DNA of 46,526 bases from Lachnospiraceae bacterium (lineage in GTDB: Bacteria; Bacillota; Clostridia; Lachnospirales; Lachnospiraceae), in NCBI GenBank assembly GCA_017561085.1, contig JAFZDQ010000013.1, forward strand, positions 1 to 46,526, written 5' to 3'. The notes under the pieces are model-generated. The model did no database searches, was not told the origin of the DNA, and saw only the letters and a program-made list of their open reading frames with translations. Within the stretch, counting starts at the first letter, position 1. Each line of letters starts with the position of its first letter. Below are positions 32,387 through 41,393 of the stretch, piece by piece. The translations under genes and the position numbers were made by a program.

Positions 32387-34198
32387 ATGGCAAAATGGAT
32401 GGTGGCCGCAAAAAAGGCCGACTTTAATAAAATAGCGGAAGAATATGGAATAACCCCTGTGCTTGCCCGTATTATGCGAAACAGGGACATTATTGAAGAG
32501 GAAGAAATCCGGCAGTTTTTGCGGGGAACCTTAGAGGATTTGCATGATCCTTATCTGTTAAAGGATATGGAAAAGGCAGTTCTTATTTTAGAAGAAAAAA
32601 TCAAAGAGCAGCAGCCTATCCGCATTATCGGGGATTATGATGTGGACGGAATCTGTGCTACCTTTATTTTGCGCAGGGGACTGTCTTTGTTAGGTGCTAA
32701 GGCAGACCGTGTAATTCCCCATCGTATGAAGGACGGCTATGGCTTAAATGACAGCCTGATATCCGATGCGCTAAAAGACGGAATTGATACCATCGTGACC
32801 TGCGATAACGGAATTGCAGCAAAGGACCAGATTTTAATGGCCAAAGAAAACGGAATGACGGTGATTGTGACAGACCATCATGAAGTGCCTTTTGAAGAAC
32901 TTGACGGTATCAGGAAACAGTTGCTGGTTGAGGCAGATGCAGTAGTGGACCCCAAAAGAGAGGACTGTTCGTATCCTTTTAAGCAGATTTGCGGGGCTGT
33001 GGTGGCATATAAGCTGATAGAGGCCTTGTTTACCCATAGGAAAAAGAGTGCAGCAGATACAGCAGAGCAAAGCCGTGTTATGAAGCAGAAAGAAGCACTT
33101 ATGAAAGAACTGCTACCTTTTGCGGCGCTGGCGACGGTGTGCGATGTGATGGAACTGAAAGAGGAAAACCGTATTATTGTAAAGTATGGATTAAAGCAGA
33201 TGCGTGAAACCGAAAATCCCGGCCTTAAGGCCCTTCTTTTGGTAAACGGAATTGAGGATAAAGAAATTTCCCCCTATCATGCGGGATTTATTTTGGGTCC
33301 GTGTCTTAATGCAACAGGAAGACTGGATACGGCTACCAGGGCATTATCCCTGTTTGAATCGGAGCAAAAGACGGATGCGGTAACCATTGCAACGGATTTA
33401 AAGAATTTAAACGACAGCCGGAAAAAAATGACGGAAGACGGCGTGGCAGAAGCAATCAAAATAGTAGAAAGCACCTCCTTAAAGGAAGATAAAGTCTTGG
33501 TGGTTTATTTGCCGGATTGTCATGAAAGTCTTGCCGGAATCATTGCCGGTAAAGTAAAGGAAAAGTTCGGAAGGCCTGCTTTTGTCTTAACCCGGGGCGA
33601 AGAAGGCGTAAAGGGAAGCGGACGTTCCATTGAAGCTTATGATATGTTTGAAGAAATGACAGCCTGTAAGGAACTGTTTACCAAATTTGGCGGTCACAAA
33701 ATGGCGGCAGGTCTTTCCCTTTCCGGGGAAGAGCAGGTAGAGCAACTGCGCAGGCGTATGAATGAAACCTGTAAGTTGACGGAAGAGGATTTTGAAGAGG
33801 TGGTACATATTGATGTGCCCATGCCGTTATCCTACGCAGGCAAAGCGTTTATCCGGGAACTGGATTTACTGGAACCCTTTGGATCAGGGAACCCCAAACC
33901 CTTATTTGCCCAAAAGAATGTAAGCCTGATTTCCGGTAAAATCATGGGCAAAAACCGGAATGTGGGGAAATATGTGATTGCAGATGAGAACGGCATTTTT
34001 TATGATATGATTTATTTCGGTGATTTGGAGAAATGGAACGGCTTTTTGGAGCAAAAAGCAGGAAGAGAGGCGGTAAATACCCTTTACGGCGGAAAACTGC
34101 AAAGGGATGATTTGACCTTTAACCTTGCTTACTATCCGGATATTAATGTGTTTGCCGGCAGAGAGTCCGTGCAAATCATCATGCAACACTATTGTTAA
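32387..34198 (+). CDS. recJ: Single-stranded-DNA-specific 5'-3' exonuclease RecJ
   Basis: The 603-residue DHH/DHHA1 phosphoesterase degrades single-stranded DNA 5' to 3' in recombination and mismatch repair. Motifs in order: IGDYDVDG with metal Asp residues 83, 85 and 87; VTCDNGIAA; VTDHH (the DHH motif); GPCLNATGRLDTA; the DHHA1 motif FGGHKMAAGLS near residue 437; and a C-terminal OB-fold region (PKPLFAQKNVSLISGKIMG). It is somewhat longer than the E. coli protein (577). GAGGAAG precedes the ATG. A sugar kinase gene follows after 13 bp. Confidence 0.95.
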   Translation: MAKWMVAAKKADFNKIAEEYGITPVLARIMRNRDIIEEEEIRQFLRGTLEDLHDPYLLKDMEKAVLILEEKIKEQQPIRIIGDYDVDGICATFILRRGLSLLGAKADRVIPHRMKDGYGLNDSLISDALKDGIDTIVTCDNGIAAKDQILMAKENGMTVIVTDHHEVPFEELDGIRKQLLVEADAVVDPKREDCSYPFKQICGAVVAYKLIEALFTHRKKSAADTAEQSRVMKQKEALMKELLPFAALATVCDVMELKEENRIIVKYGLKQMRETENPGLKALLLVNGIEDKEISPYHAGFILGPCLNATGRLDTATRALSLFESEQKTDAVTIATDLKNLNDSRKKMTEDGVAEAIKIVESTSLKEDKVLVVYLPDCHESLAGIIAGKVKEKFGRPAFVLTRGEEGVKGSGRSIEAYDMFEEMTACKELFTKFGGHKMAAGLSLSGEEQVEQLRRRMNETCKLTEEDFEEVVHIDVPMPLSYAGKAFIRELDLLEPFGSGNPKPLFAQKNVSLISGKIMGKNRNVGKYVIADENGIFYDMIYFGDLEKWNGFLEQKAGREAVNTLYGGKLQRDDLTFNLAYYPDINVFAGRESVQIIMQHYC

Positions 34199-34211
34199 CG
34201 GGAGATAACTT

Positions 34212-35141
34212 ATGATAACGACGATTACCCTAAATCCTGCCATAGACAAGACCTGTATCATCCCTGAACTGTCACCCGGCAGGGTGAACCGCTTAGAGCA
34301 GGTAAAAAATGTTCCCGGCGGAAAAGGAATTAATGTTGCCAAGGTACTTTTGCAATATGATTATCCGGTCAGAACCATGGGCTTTTTGGGTGGTTATACC
34401 GGGGAATTTATTGAAGATGGTATCCGTAAGATGGGGGCAGAGTGCCGGTTTACGAAAGTGGACGGGGATACCCGTGTAAACACCAATATTTTGGCCCACG
34501 ACGGCAGCGTAACAGAGGTATTAGAGCCGGGACCTGTGGTTTCGGATGAAAAACTGGCAGCATTTTTAGAGACTTACGAAGAAGTCCTGAAAGACAGCGA
34601 TATGATGATTCTTTCAGGCAGCGTAGCCAAAGGAATTCCCGAAGCAATCTACGGGGAACTGGTTTTACGCGCAAAACGCGCCGGGAAGAAGGCTTTACTG
34701 GATACCAGCGGCGTGTATTTAAAGCATGGAATGGCAGAAAAGCCTTTTATGGTAAAGCCCAATATTTACGAGCTGGAAGGGTATTTGGGACGGAGCCTGA
34801 GAAGTGAAACAGATATTGTGAACGCAGTAAGAGAACTGCTTGCGACAGGTATTTCGCATGTGCTTTTATCCATGGGAGAGAAGGGGCTGTATTATGGTTG
34901 TGAAGCGGGCATTTATTTTGCACTGCCGCCCCGGGTGAAAGCGGTAAATACCGTAGGCTGCGGAGACAGCGTGGTGGCATCCTTTGCAATGTCTATGGCG
35001 GAAGGGAAAGAACAGGAAGACTTGCTTTGTAGTGCGGTAGCCATTTCGGCAGCCAATGCCACTACCATGGAAAACGGCGTGATACCCAAACAGACGGCAG
35101 CTGATTTGATGCAGAAGATTACCGTAAGAAGATGTGAATAA
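34212..35141 (+). CDS. PfkB-family sugar-phosphate kinase, probable 1-phosphofructokinase
   Basis: The 309-residue kinase begins ITTITLNPAIDKT and has VPGGKGINVAKVL near residue 35, both typical of the FruK/LacC branch that phosphorylates fructose-1-phosphate or tagatose-6-phosphate with ATP. The catalytic motif near residue 254 is NTVGCGDSVVA, with Cys in place of the usual Ala in GAGDS. No fructose PTS gene or FruR regulator is near, so the exact substrate is uncertain. ACGGGAGAT is the ribosome binding site; it follows recJ closely and ends in a strong terminator. Confidence 0.85.
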   Translation: MITTITLNPAIDKTCIIPELSPGRVNRLEQVKNVPGGKGINVAKVLLQYDYPVRTMGFLGGYTGEFIEDGIRKMGAECRFTKVDGDTRVNTNILAHDGSVTEVLEPGPVVSDEKLAAFLETYEEVLKDSDMMILSGSVAKGIPEAIYGELVLRAKRAGKKALLDTSGVYLKHGMAEKPFMVKPNIYELEGYLGRSLRSETDIVNAVRELLATGISHVLLSMGEKGLYYGCEAGIYFALPPRVKAVNTVGCGDSVVASFAMSMAEGKEQEDLLCSAVAISAANATTMENGVIPKQTAADLMQKITVRRCE

Positions 35142-35183
35142 GCAGTAAAATGAATTGTTGCACGATAAATATGGAACAGACAT

Positions 35184-35222
35184 AGCAAAAGCCTCCGGGG
35201 GACGCCGGAGGCTTTGCTTCTT
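35184..35222 (+). terminator. Intrinsic terminator after the PfkB kinase gene
   Basis: AGCAAAAGCCTCCGG (from 35184) pairs with CCGGAGGCTTTGCT (to 35218) with a single bulged A, followed by TCTT. The rest of the gap to 35437 holds the murE promoter and AT-rich DNA without other recognisable signals. Confidence 0.8.
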
Positions 35223-35383
35223 ATGAGGGGGGAGATAGTGAGTTGTTCAACTATCTTGAGATAATCATAGCGGGAAAATGTGTCCAAAGTGTGTCTGTTT
35301 CATTATGAAATTCTAAAATCATCTTAAGAAAAAATGAAACGTATGAAAAAAATATCAAAACATATAGTAGTATTAGCAAAAAG

Positions 35384-35412
35384 TTGAAAAAACTATGTTT
35401 TCATGCTATCTT
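35384..35412 (+). promoter_or_regulatory. Promoter upstream of the murE-like gene
   Basis: TTGAAA (35384-35389), 17-bp spacer, TATCTT (35407-35412), 26 bp before the ATG. It would drive murE and possibly the long run of genes after it. Confidence 0.5.
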
Positions 35413-35437
35413 AGTATAAGGAAAAGAGGGACTTATT

Positions 35438-36913
35438 ATGTTTTTATGTGAAGATTTATTAAAAGAATTATCTTATGAATGTATCAGGGGAAGTGTCAAC
35501 AAAGCAGTCAGCGAAGTGGTGACAGACTCCCGTAAGATTACAAAGGATTGTTTATTTATATGTATTTGTGGTTATGTGACGGACAGTCATGATTTTGCGG
35601 CAGAAGCAGTTGCAAAGGGAGCCTCTGTTTTGGTGGTCCAAAAAGACGTTGTTTTGCCGGAAGATGCAGATGTAACCGTCATTAAAGTGCCCGACACCAG
35701 ATATGCCATGGCATTTATTTCGGCAGCATATTTCGGGCATCCTGCACGGGAAATGAAGATTATCGGTATTACCGGTACCAAAGGAAAAACCACAACTACG
35801 TATCTGATTAAGTCTATTTTAGAAGCAGCAGGTTATAAGGTGGGACTTGTGGGTACCATTGAAGTGATTATCGGGGATTTGCACATCCCTGCCAATAATA
35901 CTACGCCGGAATCCTTCCTTTTACAAAAATATTTCCGTCAGATGAAGGATGCCGGTTGTGATATCGTGGTAATGGAAGTGGCCTCCCAGGGCTTGAAACT
36001 TCACAGAACCCAGGGCTTTACGTTTGAAATCGGTATTTTTACCAATCTGGAGCCGGATCATATCGGTCCCAATGAACATGCGGATTTTGAAGAATATCTG
36101 CAGTGTAAGGGACTTTTGTTCAAGCAGTGTAAGTTGGGAATCGTTAACGGGGACGATGCCCATGTAAAGGATGTTTTAAAAGGTCACACCTGTCAGGTAG
36201 AAACCTATGGTTTAAGCAATGACTCGGATATCTATGCAGATGATTTGAAACTGGTGGATAAGCCGGGTGAGCTTGGCGTATCCTTTGATGTAAAGGGTCT
36301 GATGGATTTTGGGGTAGAAGTACCTACTCCGGGTAGATTCAGTGTATATAATGCACTTACAGCCATTGCGGTATGCCGTCATTTCGGCGTGCCCAAGGAG
36401 AAAATTGCGCAGGCGCTCTTAAAGGCCAAGGTAAAAGGCAGGATAGAAATGGTTCCCGTGTCGGATGATTTTACCCTGCTGATTGATTATGCGCATAATG
36501 CCATGAGTCTTGAGAGTTTGTTGTCTACCTTAAAGGAATATCAGCCCACCAGACTTGTCTGTGTGTTCGGCTGCGGCGGAAACCGTTCCAAAATAAGACG
36601 TTATGAAATGGGTGAAGTGAGCGGAAAGTTGGCGGATTTAACCATTATTACTTCCGACAATCCCCGTCATGAGGATCCCATGGAAATTATGAAAGATATT
36701 AAAACCGGCATCGATAAAACCGATGGCGTCTATATCGAAATTTGTGACAGAAAAGAAGCAATTGCTTACGCCATTGACCATGGTCAAAAGGGAGATGTCA
36801 TCGTCCTTGCGGGCAAAGGTCATGAAGATTATCAGGAAATCAAAGGGGTGAAATATCCCATGGATGAAAGAGTCCTGATTGCTGAGATTTTAGAGGAAAG
36901 AAAAGGCAGGTAG
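35438..36913 (+). CDS. murE: UDP-N-acetylmuramyl-tripeptide synthetase (MurE), predicted meso-DAP type
   Basis: MurE adds the third amino acid to UDP-MurNAc-L-Ala-D-Glu in the cytoplasm. The 491-residue protein shows VVTDSRKI in the N-terminal domain, the ATP loop GTKGKT at 113-118, NLEPDHIGPNEH in the central domain, LIDYAHN and VFGCGGNRSKIRR leading into the ligase domain. The substrate-selecting motif reads DNPR at 407-410, the signature of meso-diaminopimelate enzymes rather than lysine ones. It stands apart from a mur/dcw cluster and sits before priA, so it may be the main MurE or a second copy. GAGGGACTT precedes the ATG. Confidence 0.88.
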   Translation: MFLCEDLLKELSYECIRGSVNKAVSEVVTDSRKITKDCLFICICGYVTDSHDFAAEAVAKGASVLVVQKDVVLPEDADVTVIKVPDTRYAMAFISAAYFGHPAREMKIIGITGTKGKTTTTYLIKSILEAAGYKVGLVGTIEVIIGDLHIPANNTTPESFLLQKYFRQMKDAGCDIVVMEVASQGLKLHRTQGFTFEIGIFTNLEPDHIGPNEHADFEEYLQCKGLLFKQCKLGIVNGDDAHVKDVLKGHTCQVETYGLSNDSDIYADDLKLVDKPGELGVSFDVKGLMDFGVEVPTPGRFSVYNALTAIAVCRHFGVPKEKIAQALLKAKVKGRIEMVPVSDDFTLLIDYAHNAMSLESLLSTLKEYQPTRLVCVFGCGGNRSKIRRYEMGEVSGKLADLTIITSDNPRHEDPMEIMKDIKTGIDKTDGVYIEICDRKEAIAYAIDHGQKGDVIVLAGKGHEDYQEIKGVKYPMDERVLIAEILEERKGR

Positions 36914-36921
36914 ATTACCGG

Positions 36922-39168
36922 ATGGAGAAAGGGAAGTACGCAAATATCATTGTAGATATTTCTCATGAAAAAGTGGATAAACCCTTTCAGTACAAAGTGC
37001 CGGATGCGCTGGAAGGATTGCTTTTTGCGGGAAGTCATGTGCAGATTCCCTTCGGGAGCGGCAATAAACTGCGGAAGGGATATGTGCTTGAACTTACCGA
37101 CGAGGCAGAATTCCCTCCGGAGAGGATGAAGGAAATTGCCGGTCTTGTAAAAGACGGTGTCAGCGTAGAGTCAGATGCCATTTGGCTTGCCGCCTGGATG
37201 AAGAAGCATTACGGCTCCACCATGATTGCGGCGCTGAAAACCGTACTTCCGGTGAAGCAGACCGTTAAATTAAAAGAAAAGAAAAAGATTACCACCATAG
37301 CCACCGGAGAGGAATTGATTTCCTGTTTGGGGGAATGTCAGAGGAAACATCAGTATGCCAAAGAGCGGGTACTGAAGGAACTTTTACGGGAACCGGTTTT
37401 ACCCTATGAATTGGTAACGAAAAAATTAAACGTATCTCCGGCTACCCTTGGCAGCCTGGAGAGAGCAGGACTTATCCGGATTGAGAGCGAGAATTATTAC
37501 CGCAATCCGGTGAAACTGGAGACATCGCCGGAGCAAAGAAATACCTTAAGCCCCATGCAGGAGCAAATCCGGGATACCTTTTTAAATGAGTATCGTCAGG
37601 GAATCCGGAAAACCTATCTGCTTCACGGAATTACCGGCAGCGGAAAGACGGAGGTTTATCTTTCCATGATAGAGGGCGTGATGAAAGAAGGGAAGCAGTG
37701 TATCGTGCTGATTCCGGAAATTGCCCTGACCTATCAGACGCTGCTTCGGTTTTATAAGCGGTTTGGAGACCGGGTATCGGTGATGAATTCCACCTTATCC
37801 AAAGGGGAAAAATACGACCAGTGCGAAAGGGCAAAGCGGGGAGAAATTGATATTATCATAGGCCCCCGTTCCGCGCTATTTACGCCTTTTCCGGATTTGG
37901 GACTGATTATCATAGACGAAGAGCATGAACCCAGCTACAAAAGCGAGTCTATGCCCAAATATCATGCCAGGGAAACGGCCCTGGCGCTTGCAGGACACAA
38001 GGGCGCATCCTTAGTGCTTGGTTCCGCAACTCCCTCGTTAGAAGCCTACCAAAAGGCCAAAGAAGGGGAATATCATTTATTTACCTTAAAAGAAAGATTG
38101 ACGGGAGGAGAGCTTCCTTCTGTCTATACCATAGATTTGTGTGAAGAGCTGCGTGCCGGAAACCGCTCCATTTTCAGTAGGATTTTACAGGAAAAAATAA
38201 GGGAGAGGCTGGCACGTAAGGAACAGATTATGCTGTTTTTAAACAGAAGAGGATATGCAGGTTTTGTATCCTGCCGCAGCTGCGGATATGTGATGAAATG
38301 TCCCCATTGTGATGTATCATTGTCCCAGCATATGGGCGGAAAGATGGTGTGTCATTATTGCGGATATGAAACACCCCAGCCAAAGAAGTGTCCCTCCTGT
38401 TCCTCGCCTTATATTTTAGGATTTAAAGCAGGTACCCAGCAGATTGAAGAGCAGCTTCTGAAATACTTTCCGGAAGCGAGAGTGCTTCGTATGGATGCAG
38501 ATACTACCAAGACCAAAGGCAGCTATGAAGAGATTTTATCCGCTTTTGCCCAGCAGGAGGCAGATATCTTGGTGGGCACCCAGATGATAGTCAAGGGACA
38601 TGACTTTCCGGAGGTAACCCTGGTAGGGATTTTGGCTGCGGATTTGTCCTTAAATGACAGTGATTACCGCTGCGGGGAAAGAACCTTCCAGCTGTTAACC
38701 CAGGCTGCCGGCAGGGCCGGAAGAGGGCAAAAAGAAGGCGAGGTAGTAATCCAGACCTATCGTCCGGACCATTACAGCATTACCTGGGCGGCGAAGCAGG
38801 ATTATGAAGCCTTTTTTGAAGAGGAACTTTTGTACCGCGAGCTTGCAGGGTATCCGCCCGTCTCCCATATGCTGGCTATTCTGGTAAGTGCAAGGGAAGA
38901 AAAGGCAGGATTTAATCTGGCCGGCCAGATTAAGCAGGAACTTAAGAAACTTAAAGAAGAGGCAAGCCGGCAGATGTTACAGATAATCGGACCGGCGAAA
39001 GCCCGTGTTTCCAAAATTAATGATAATTACAGATTTGTGATATACTGTAAGCATAGTGACTATGAATGCCTGGTGGAGGCAAAGGACGCGGCAGAAGCGT
39101 TTTTAGACCGTACGGAGCATAAATACGAAAGCGTCCAGTTTGATTTTGACCCCATAGACAGTTACTAG
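36922..39168 (+). CDS. priA: Primosomal protein N' (replication restart helicase PriA)
   Basis: PriA recognises stalled forks and reloads the replisome. The 748-residue protein has the 3'-end-binding N-terminal domain (VDKPFQYKVP), a winged helix, then the helicase core with Walker A GITGSGKT (236-243), the DEEH box, GSATPSLEA, and later GTQMIVKGHDF and QAAGRAGRG. Eight zinc-binding cysteines lie between the helicase lobes (CRSCGYVMKCPHC, CHYCG, CPSC). All motifs are intact. It begins 9 bp after murE with only a weak ribosome binding site, suggesting coupling. Confidence 0.96.
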   Translation: MEKGKYANIIVDISHEKVDKPFQYKVPDALEGLLFAGSHVQIPFGSGNKLRKGYVLELTDEAEFPPERMKEIAGLVKDGVSVESDAIWLAAWMKKHYGSTMIAALKTVLPVKQTVKLKEKKKITTIATGEELISCLGECQRKHQYAKERVLKELLREPVLPYELVTKKLNVSPATLGSLERAGLIRIESENYYRNPVKLETSPEQRNTLSPMQEQIRDTFLNEYRQGIRKTYLLHGITGSGKTEVYLSMIEGVMKEGKQCIVLIPEIALTYQTLLRFYKRFGDRVSVMNSTLSKGEKYDQCERAKRGEIDIIIGPRSALFTPFPDLGLIIIDEEHEPSYKSESMPKYHARETALALAGHKGASLVLGSATPSLEAYQKAKEGEYHLFTLKERLTGGELPSVYTIDLCEELRAGNRSIFSRILQEKIRERLARKEQIMLFLNRRGYAGFVSCRSCGYVMKCPHCDVSLSQHMGGKMVCHYCGYETPQPKKCPSCSSPYILGFKAGTQQIEEQLLKYFPEARVLRMDADTTKTKGSYEEILSAFAQQEADILVGTQMIVKGHDFPEVTLVGILAADLSLNDSDYRCGERTFQLLTQAAGRAGRGQKEGEVVIQTYRPDHYSITWAAKQDYEAFFEEELLYRELAGYPPVSHMLAILVSAREEKAGFNLAGQIKQELKKLKEEASRQMLQIIGPAKARVSKINDNYRFVIYCKHSDYECLVEAKDAAEAFLDRTEHKYESVQFDFDPIDSY

Positions 39169-39240
39169 ATAAAAAGCAGTCAAATCGGCAATGATAAAGG
39201 AAAGAAAAACCATAGAGCAAAAAGAAAGAAGGAAAGAAAA

Positions 39241-39717
39241 ATGGCAATCAGAAACGTAAGAGAAATCGGTGAACCGGTATTAAACAAGCGTTGTAAGGAA
39301 GTAACGGAGGTAACCGAAAGAACTTTAGAGCTTATCGATGATATGTTTGAAACCATGTACGAAACAAACGGTGTGGGACTTGCGGCACCCCAGGTGGGAA
39401 TTTTAAAAAGAATCGTAGTGATCGACGTAACGGGAGAAGATCCCATTCTTTTGATTAATCCCGTGATTATGGAAACCAGCGGCGAACAGACAGGCAATGA
39501 AGGCTGTCTTAGCGTACCCGGAAAAGCAGGCGTGGTTACCAGACCCTATTATGTAAAGGTAAAAGCTTACGATGAGAATTTAGAGCCTTTTGAAATTGAA
39601 GGAACAGAGCTTTTGGCAAGAGCCTTTTGTCATGAAATCGACCATTTGGACGGACACCTTTATGTAGAAAAGGTAGAAGGCGAGCTGTTTGATGTAGAGG
39701 CGGAGGAAGAAGAATAA
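39241..39717 (+). CDS. def: Peptide deformylase
   Basis: Def removes the formyl group from new proteins, reversing the modification added by Fmt, which is encoded next. The 158-residue enzyme has the three motifs: GVGLAAPQ (44-51), EGCLS with metal ligand Cys89, and HEIDH with His131, Glu132 and His135. The acidic C-terminal tail ends DVEAEEEE. GAAGGAAAG precedes the ATG. The 72-bp gap after priA is purine-rich and shows no clear terminator. fmt starts 2 bp after its stop. Confidence 0.97.
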   Translation: MAIRNVREIGEPVLNKRCKEVTEVTERTLELIDDMFETMYETNGVGLAAPQVGILKRIVVIDVTGEDPILLINPVIMETSGEQTGNEGCLSVPGKAGVVTRPYYVKVKAYDENLEPFEIEGTELLARAFCHEIDHLDGHLYVEKVEGELFDVEAEEEE

Positions 39718-39719
39718 GT

Positions 39720-40649
39720 ATGAAGATTATTTATATGGGAACGCCTGACTTTGCGGTAGCTCCCCTTAAAGCTATCATCAAAGCAGGACATGAAGTGGTT
39801 GCGGTGGTTACCCAGCCGGACAAACAAAAAGGAAGAGGCAAGGAAGTGCAGATGACGCCTGTAAAGGAATGTGCCTTAAGCTACGGCATACCCGTACTTC
39901 AGCCTGTGAAAATAAAAGAACCGGAGGCGGTAGCACAGCTGAAGGAATATCCCGCAGATCTTTTTGTGGTTGCAGCGTTCGGACAGCTTTTGACGGAAGA
40001 AATCCTGACCATGCCGAAATTCGGCTGTATTAACATCCATGCATCCCTTTTGCCTGCATACAGAGGCGCGGCTCCCATCCAGTGGGCAGTCATTAACGGC
40101 GAAGAAAAAAGCGGCGTAACCATTATGCAGATGGCCAAGGGCTTAGATACCGGTGATATGCTTCTGAAAAAGGAAATTGTTTTAGATGCCAAGGAAACCG
40201 GCGAAAGCCTTCATGATAAATTGATGGAAGTGGGAGCAGAGCTGGTTGTAGAAGCCCTTCCCTTAATTGAAGCAGGAGAGATTACCCCGGAAAAACAGGA
40301 TGATGCGTTATCTACCTATGCGGCCAAATTAACCAAGGAAATGGGACGGATTGATTTTACGCAGGATGCGGTAAGTATCGAGCGGTTAATCAGAGGATTA
40401 AATTCCTGGCCCAGTGCTTATACTAATATCCAAGGGAAAACTTTAAAAATCTGGGAGGCTGACGTGGTAGCAGCAGATCGTGTGGGAGAACCCGGCGAAG
40501 TTATTGCTATCGATAAGACATCCTTTACCGTTGCAACCGGAGAGGGTGCACTTCAAATAAAGACCCTTCAGTTAGAAGGCAAGAAGAAAATGGCAGTGAA
40601 AGATTTCCTTTTGGGTTATGAAATGAAAACGGGTATGAAACTCGGTTAA
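39720..40649 (+). CDS. fmt: Methionyl-tRNA formyltransferase
   Basis: Fmt transfers a formyl group from 10-formyl-tetrahydrofolate to initiator Met-tRNA. The 309-residue protein begins MKIIYMGTPDFA and has the catalytic triad of the formyltransferase fold: Asn105 and His107 in NIHASLLP and Asp143 in GLDTGD. The tRNA-binding C-terminal OB domain starts near residue 205 (LIRGLNSWPSAYT). It starts 2 bp after def, with the ribosome binding site inside def, the common def-fmt pair. Confidence 0.97.
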   Translation: MKIIYMGTPDFAVAPLKAIIKAGHEVVAVVTQPDKQKGRGKEVQMTPVKECALSYGIPVLQPVKIKEPEAVAQLKEYPADLFVVAAFGQLLTEEILTMPKFGCINIHASLLPAYRGAAPIQWAVINGEEKSGVTIMQMAKGLDTGDMLLKKEIVLDAKETGESLHDKLMEVGAELVVEALPLIEAGEITPEKQDDALSTYAAKLTKEMGRIDFTQDAVSIERLIRGLNSWPSAYTNIQGKTLKIWEADVVAADRVGEPGEVIAIDKTSFTVATGEGALQIKTLQLEGKKKMAVKDFLLGYEMKTGMKLG

Positions 40650-40660
40650 AAGGAGAATTT

Positions 40661-41380
40661 ATGTACGGTTATTTTGATCCTACTTATTTTTTAGTGATTA
40701 TCGGCGCAATTTTCAGTTTATGGGCAAGCTCCCGTGTATCAAGTACATTTAAGAAGTATGCAAGAGTGTACGGCAAAAGCGGTATGACGGGTGCCCAGGC
40801 AGCGGAAAGAATTCTGAGAAATGCGGGCATTTATGATGTGCGGATCCAGCATATATCCGGTAATTTGACAGACCACTATGATCCTACTGCGAAGGTTCTT
40901 AGGTTATCAGATTCCGTTTATGATTCCTGTTCTGTTGCGGCAGTAGGCGTAGCGGCCCATGAATGCGGACATGCCATGCAGCATCAGGAAGGTTATGGCC
41001 CTTTAAAGCTCCGTTCCACGCTTGTACCGGTAGCCAATATCGGTTCCAGACTGGGACTTCCCATCGTTTTTTTAGGACTTGCAATGGGACTGGAATTCCA
41101 ATTGCCGGGAGGCGGTTACTTTTCCCTGGCACAGATTGGAATTTGGGTATTTTTGTTTGCCGTAGCGTTTCAGGTGGTGACACTTCCGGTAGAATTTAAT
41201 GCATCCGGCAGAGCCCTTCAGGTTATGAAGCAGGATGGGATTATGGATACGGAGGAACTGGGATATTGTAAAAAGGTGTTGGGCGCAGCAGCCCTTACTT
41301 ATGTGGCAGCAGCGGCATCTTCCATTTTACAGCTTCTTAGACTGGTTCTGCTTGTAAACGGAAGAAGAAGGCGAGACTAA
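40661..41380 (+). CDS. Membrane zinc metallopeptidase (YugP-like)
   Basis: The 239-residue membrane protein belongs to the neutral zinc metallopeptidase group known from B. subtilis YugP. An N-terminal helix (~8-25) is followed by the active-site motif HECGH at 100-104 with two zinc His and the catalytic Glu, and further helices near 130-180 and 205-230. PVEFNASGRAL near residue 175 is a typical conserved block. The substrate is unknown. AAAGGAG lies upstream; it sits between fmt and rsmB, a conserved position in many Firmicutes. Confidence 0.9.
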   Translation: MYGYFDPTYFLVIIGAIFSLWASSRVSSTFKKYARVYGKSGMTGAQAAERILRNAGIYDVRIQHISGNLTDHYDPTAKVLRLSDSVYDSCSVAAVGVAAHECGHAMQHQEGYGPLKLRSTLVPVANIGSRLGLPIVFLGLAMGLEFQLPGGGYFSLAQIGIWVFLFAVAFQVVTLPVEFNASGRALQVMKQDGIMDTEELGYCKKVLGAAALTYVAAAASSILQLLRLVLLVNGRRRRD

Positions 41381-41393
41381 AGAGGAAAAAAAC

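Noticed and set aside
35297-35340. GTTTCATT ... AATGAAAC inverted repeat before the murE promoter
   Set aside because: Eight base pairs over a loop of nearly 30 in AT-rich DNA is weak and could arise by chance.
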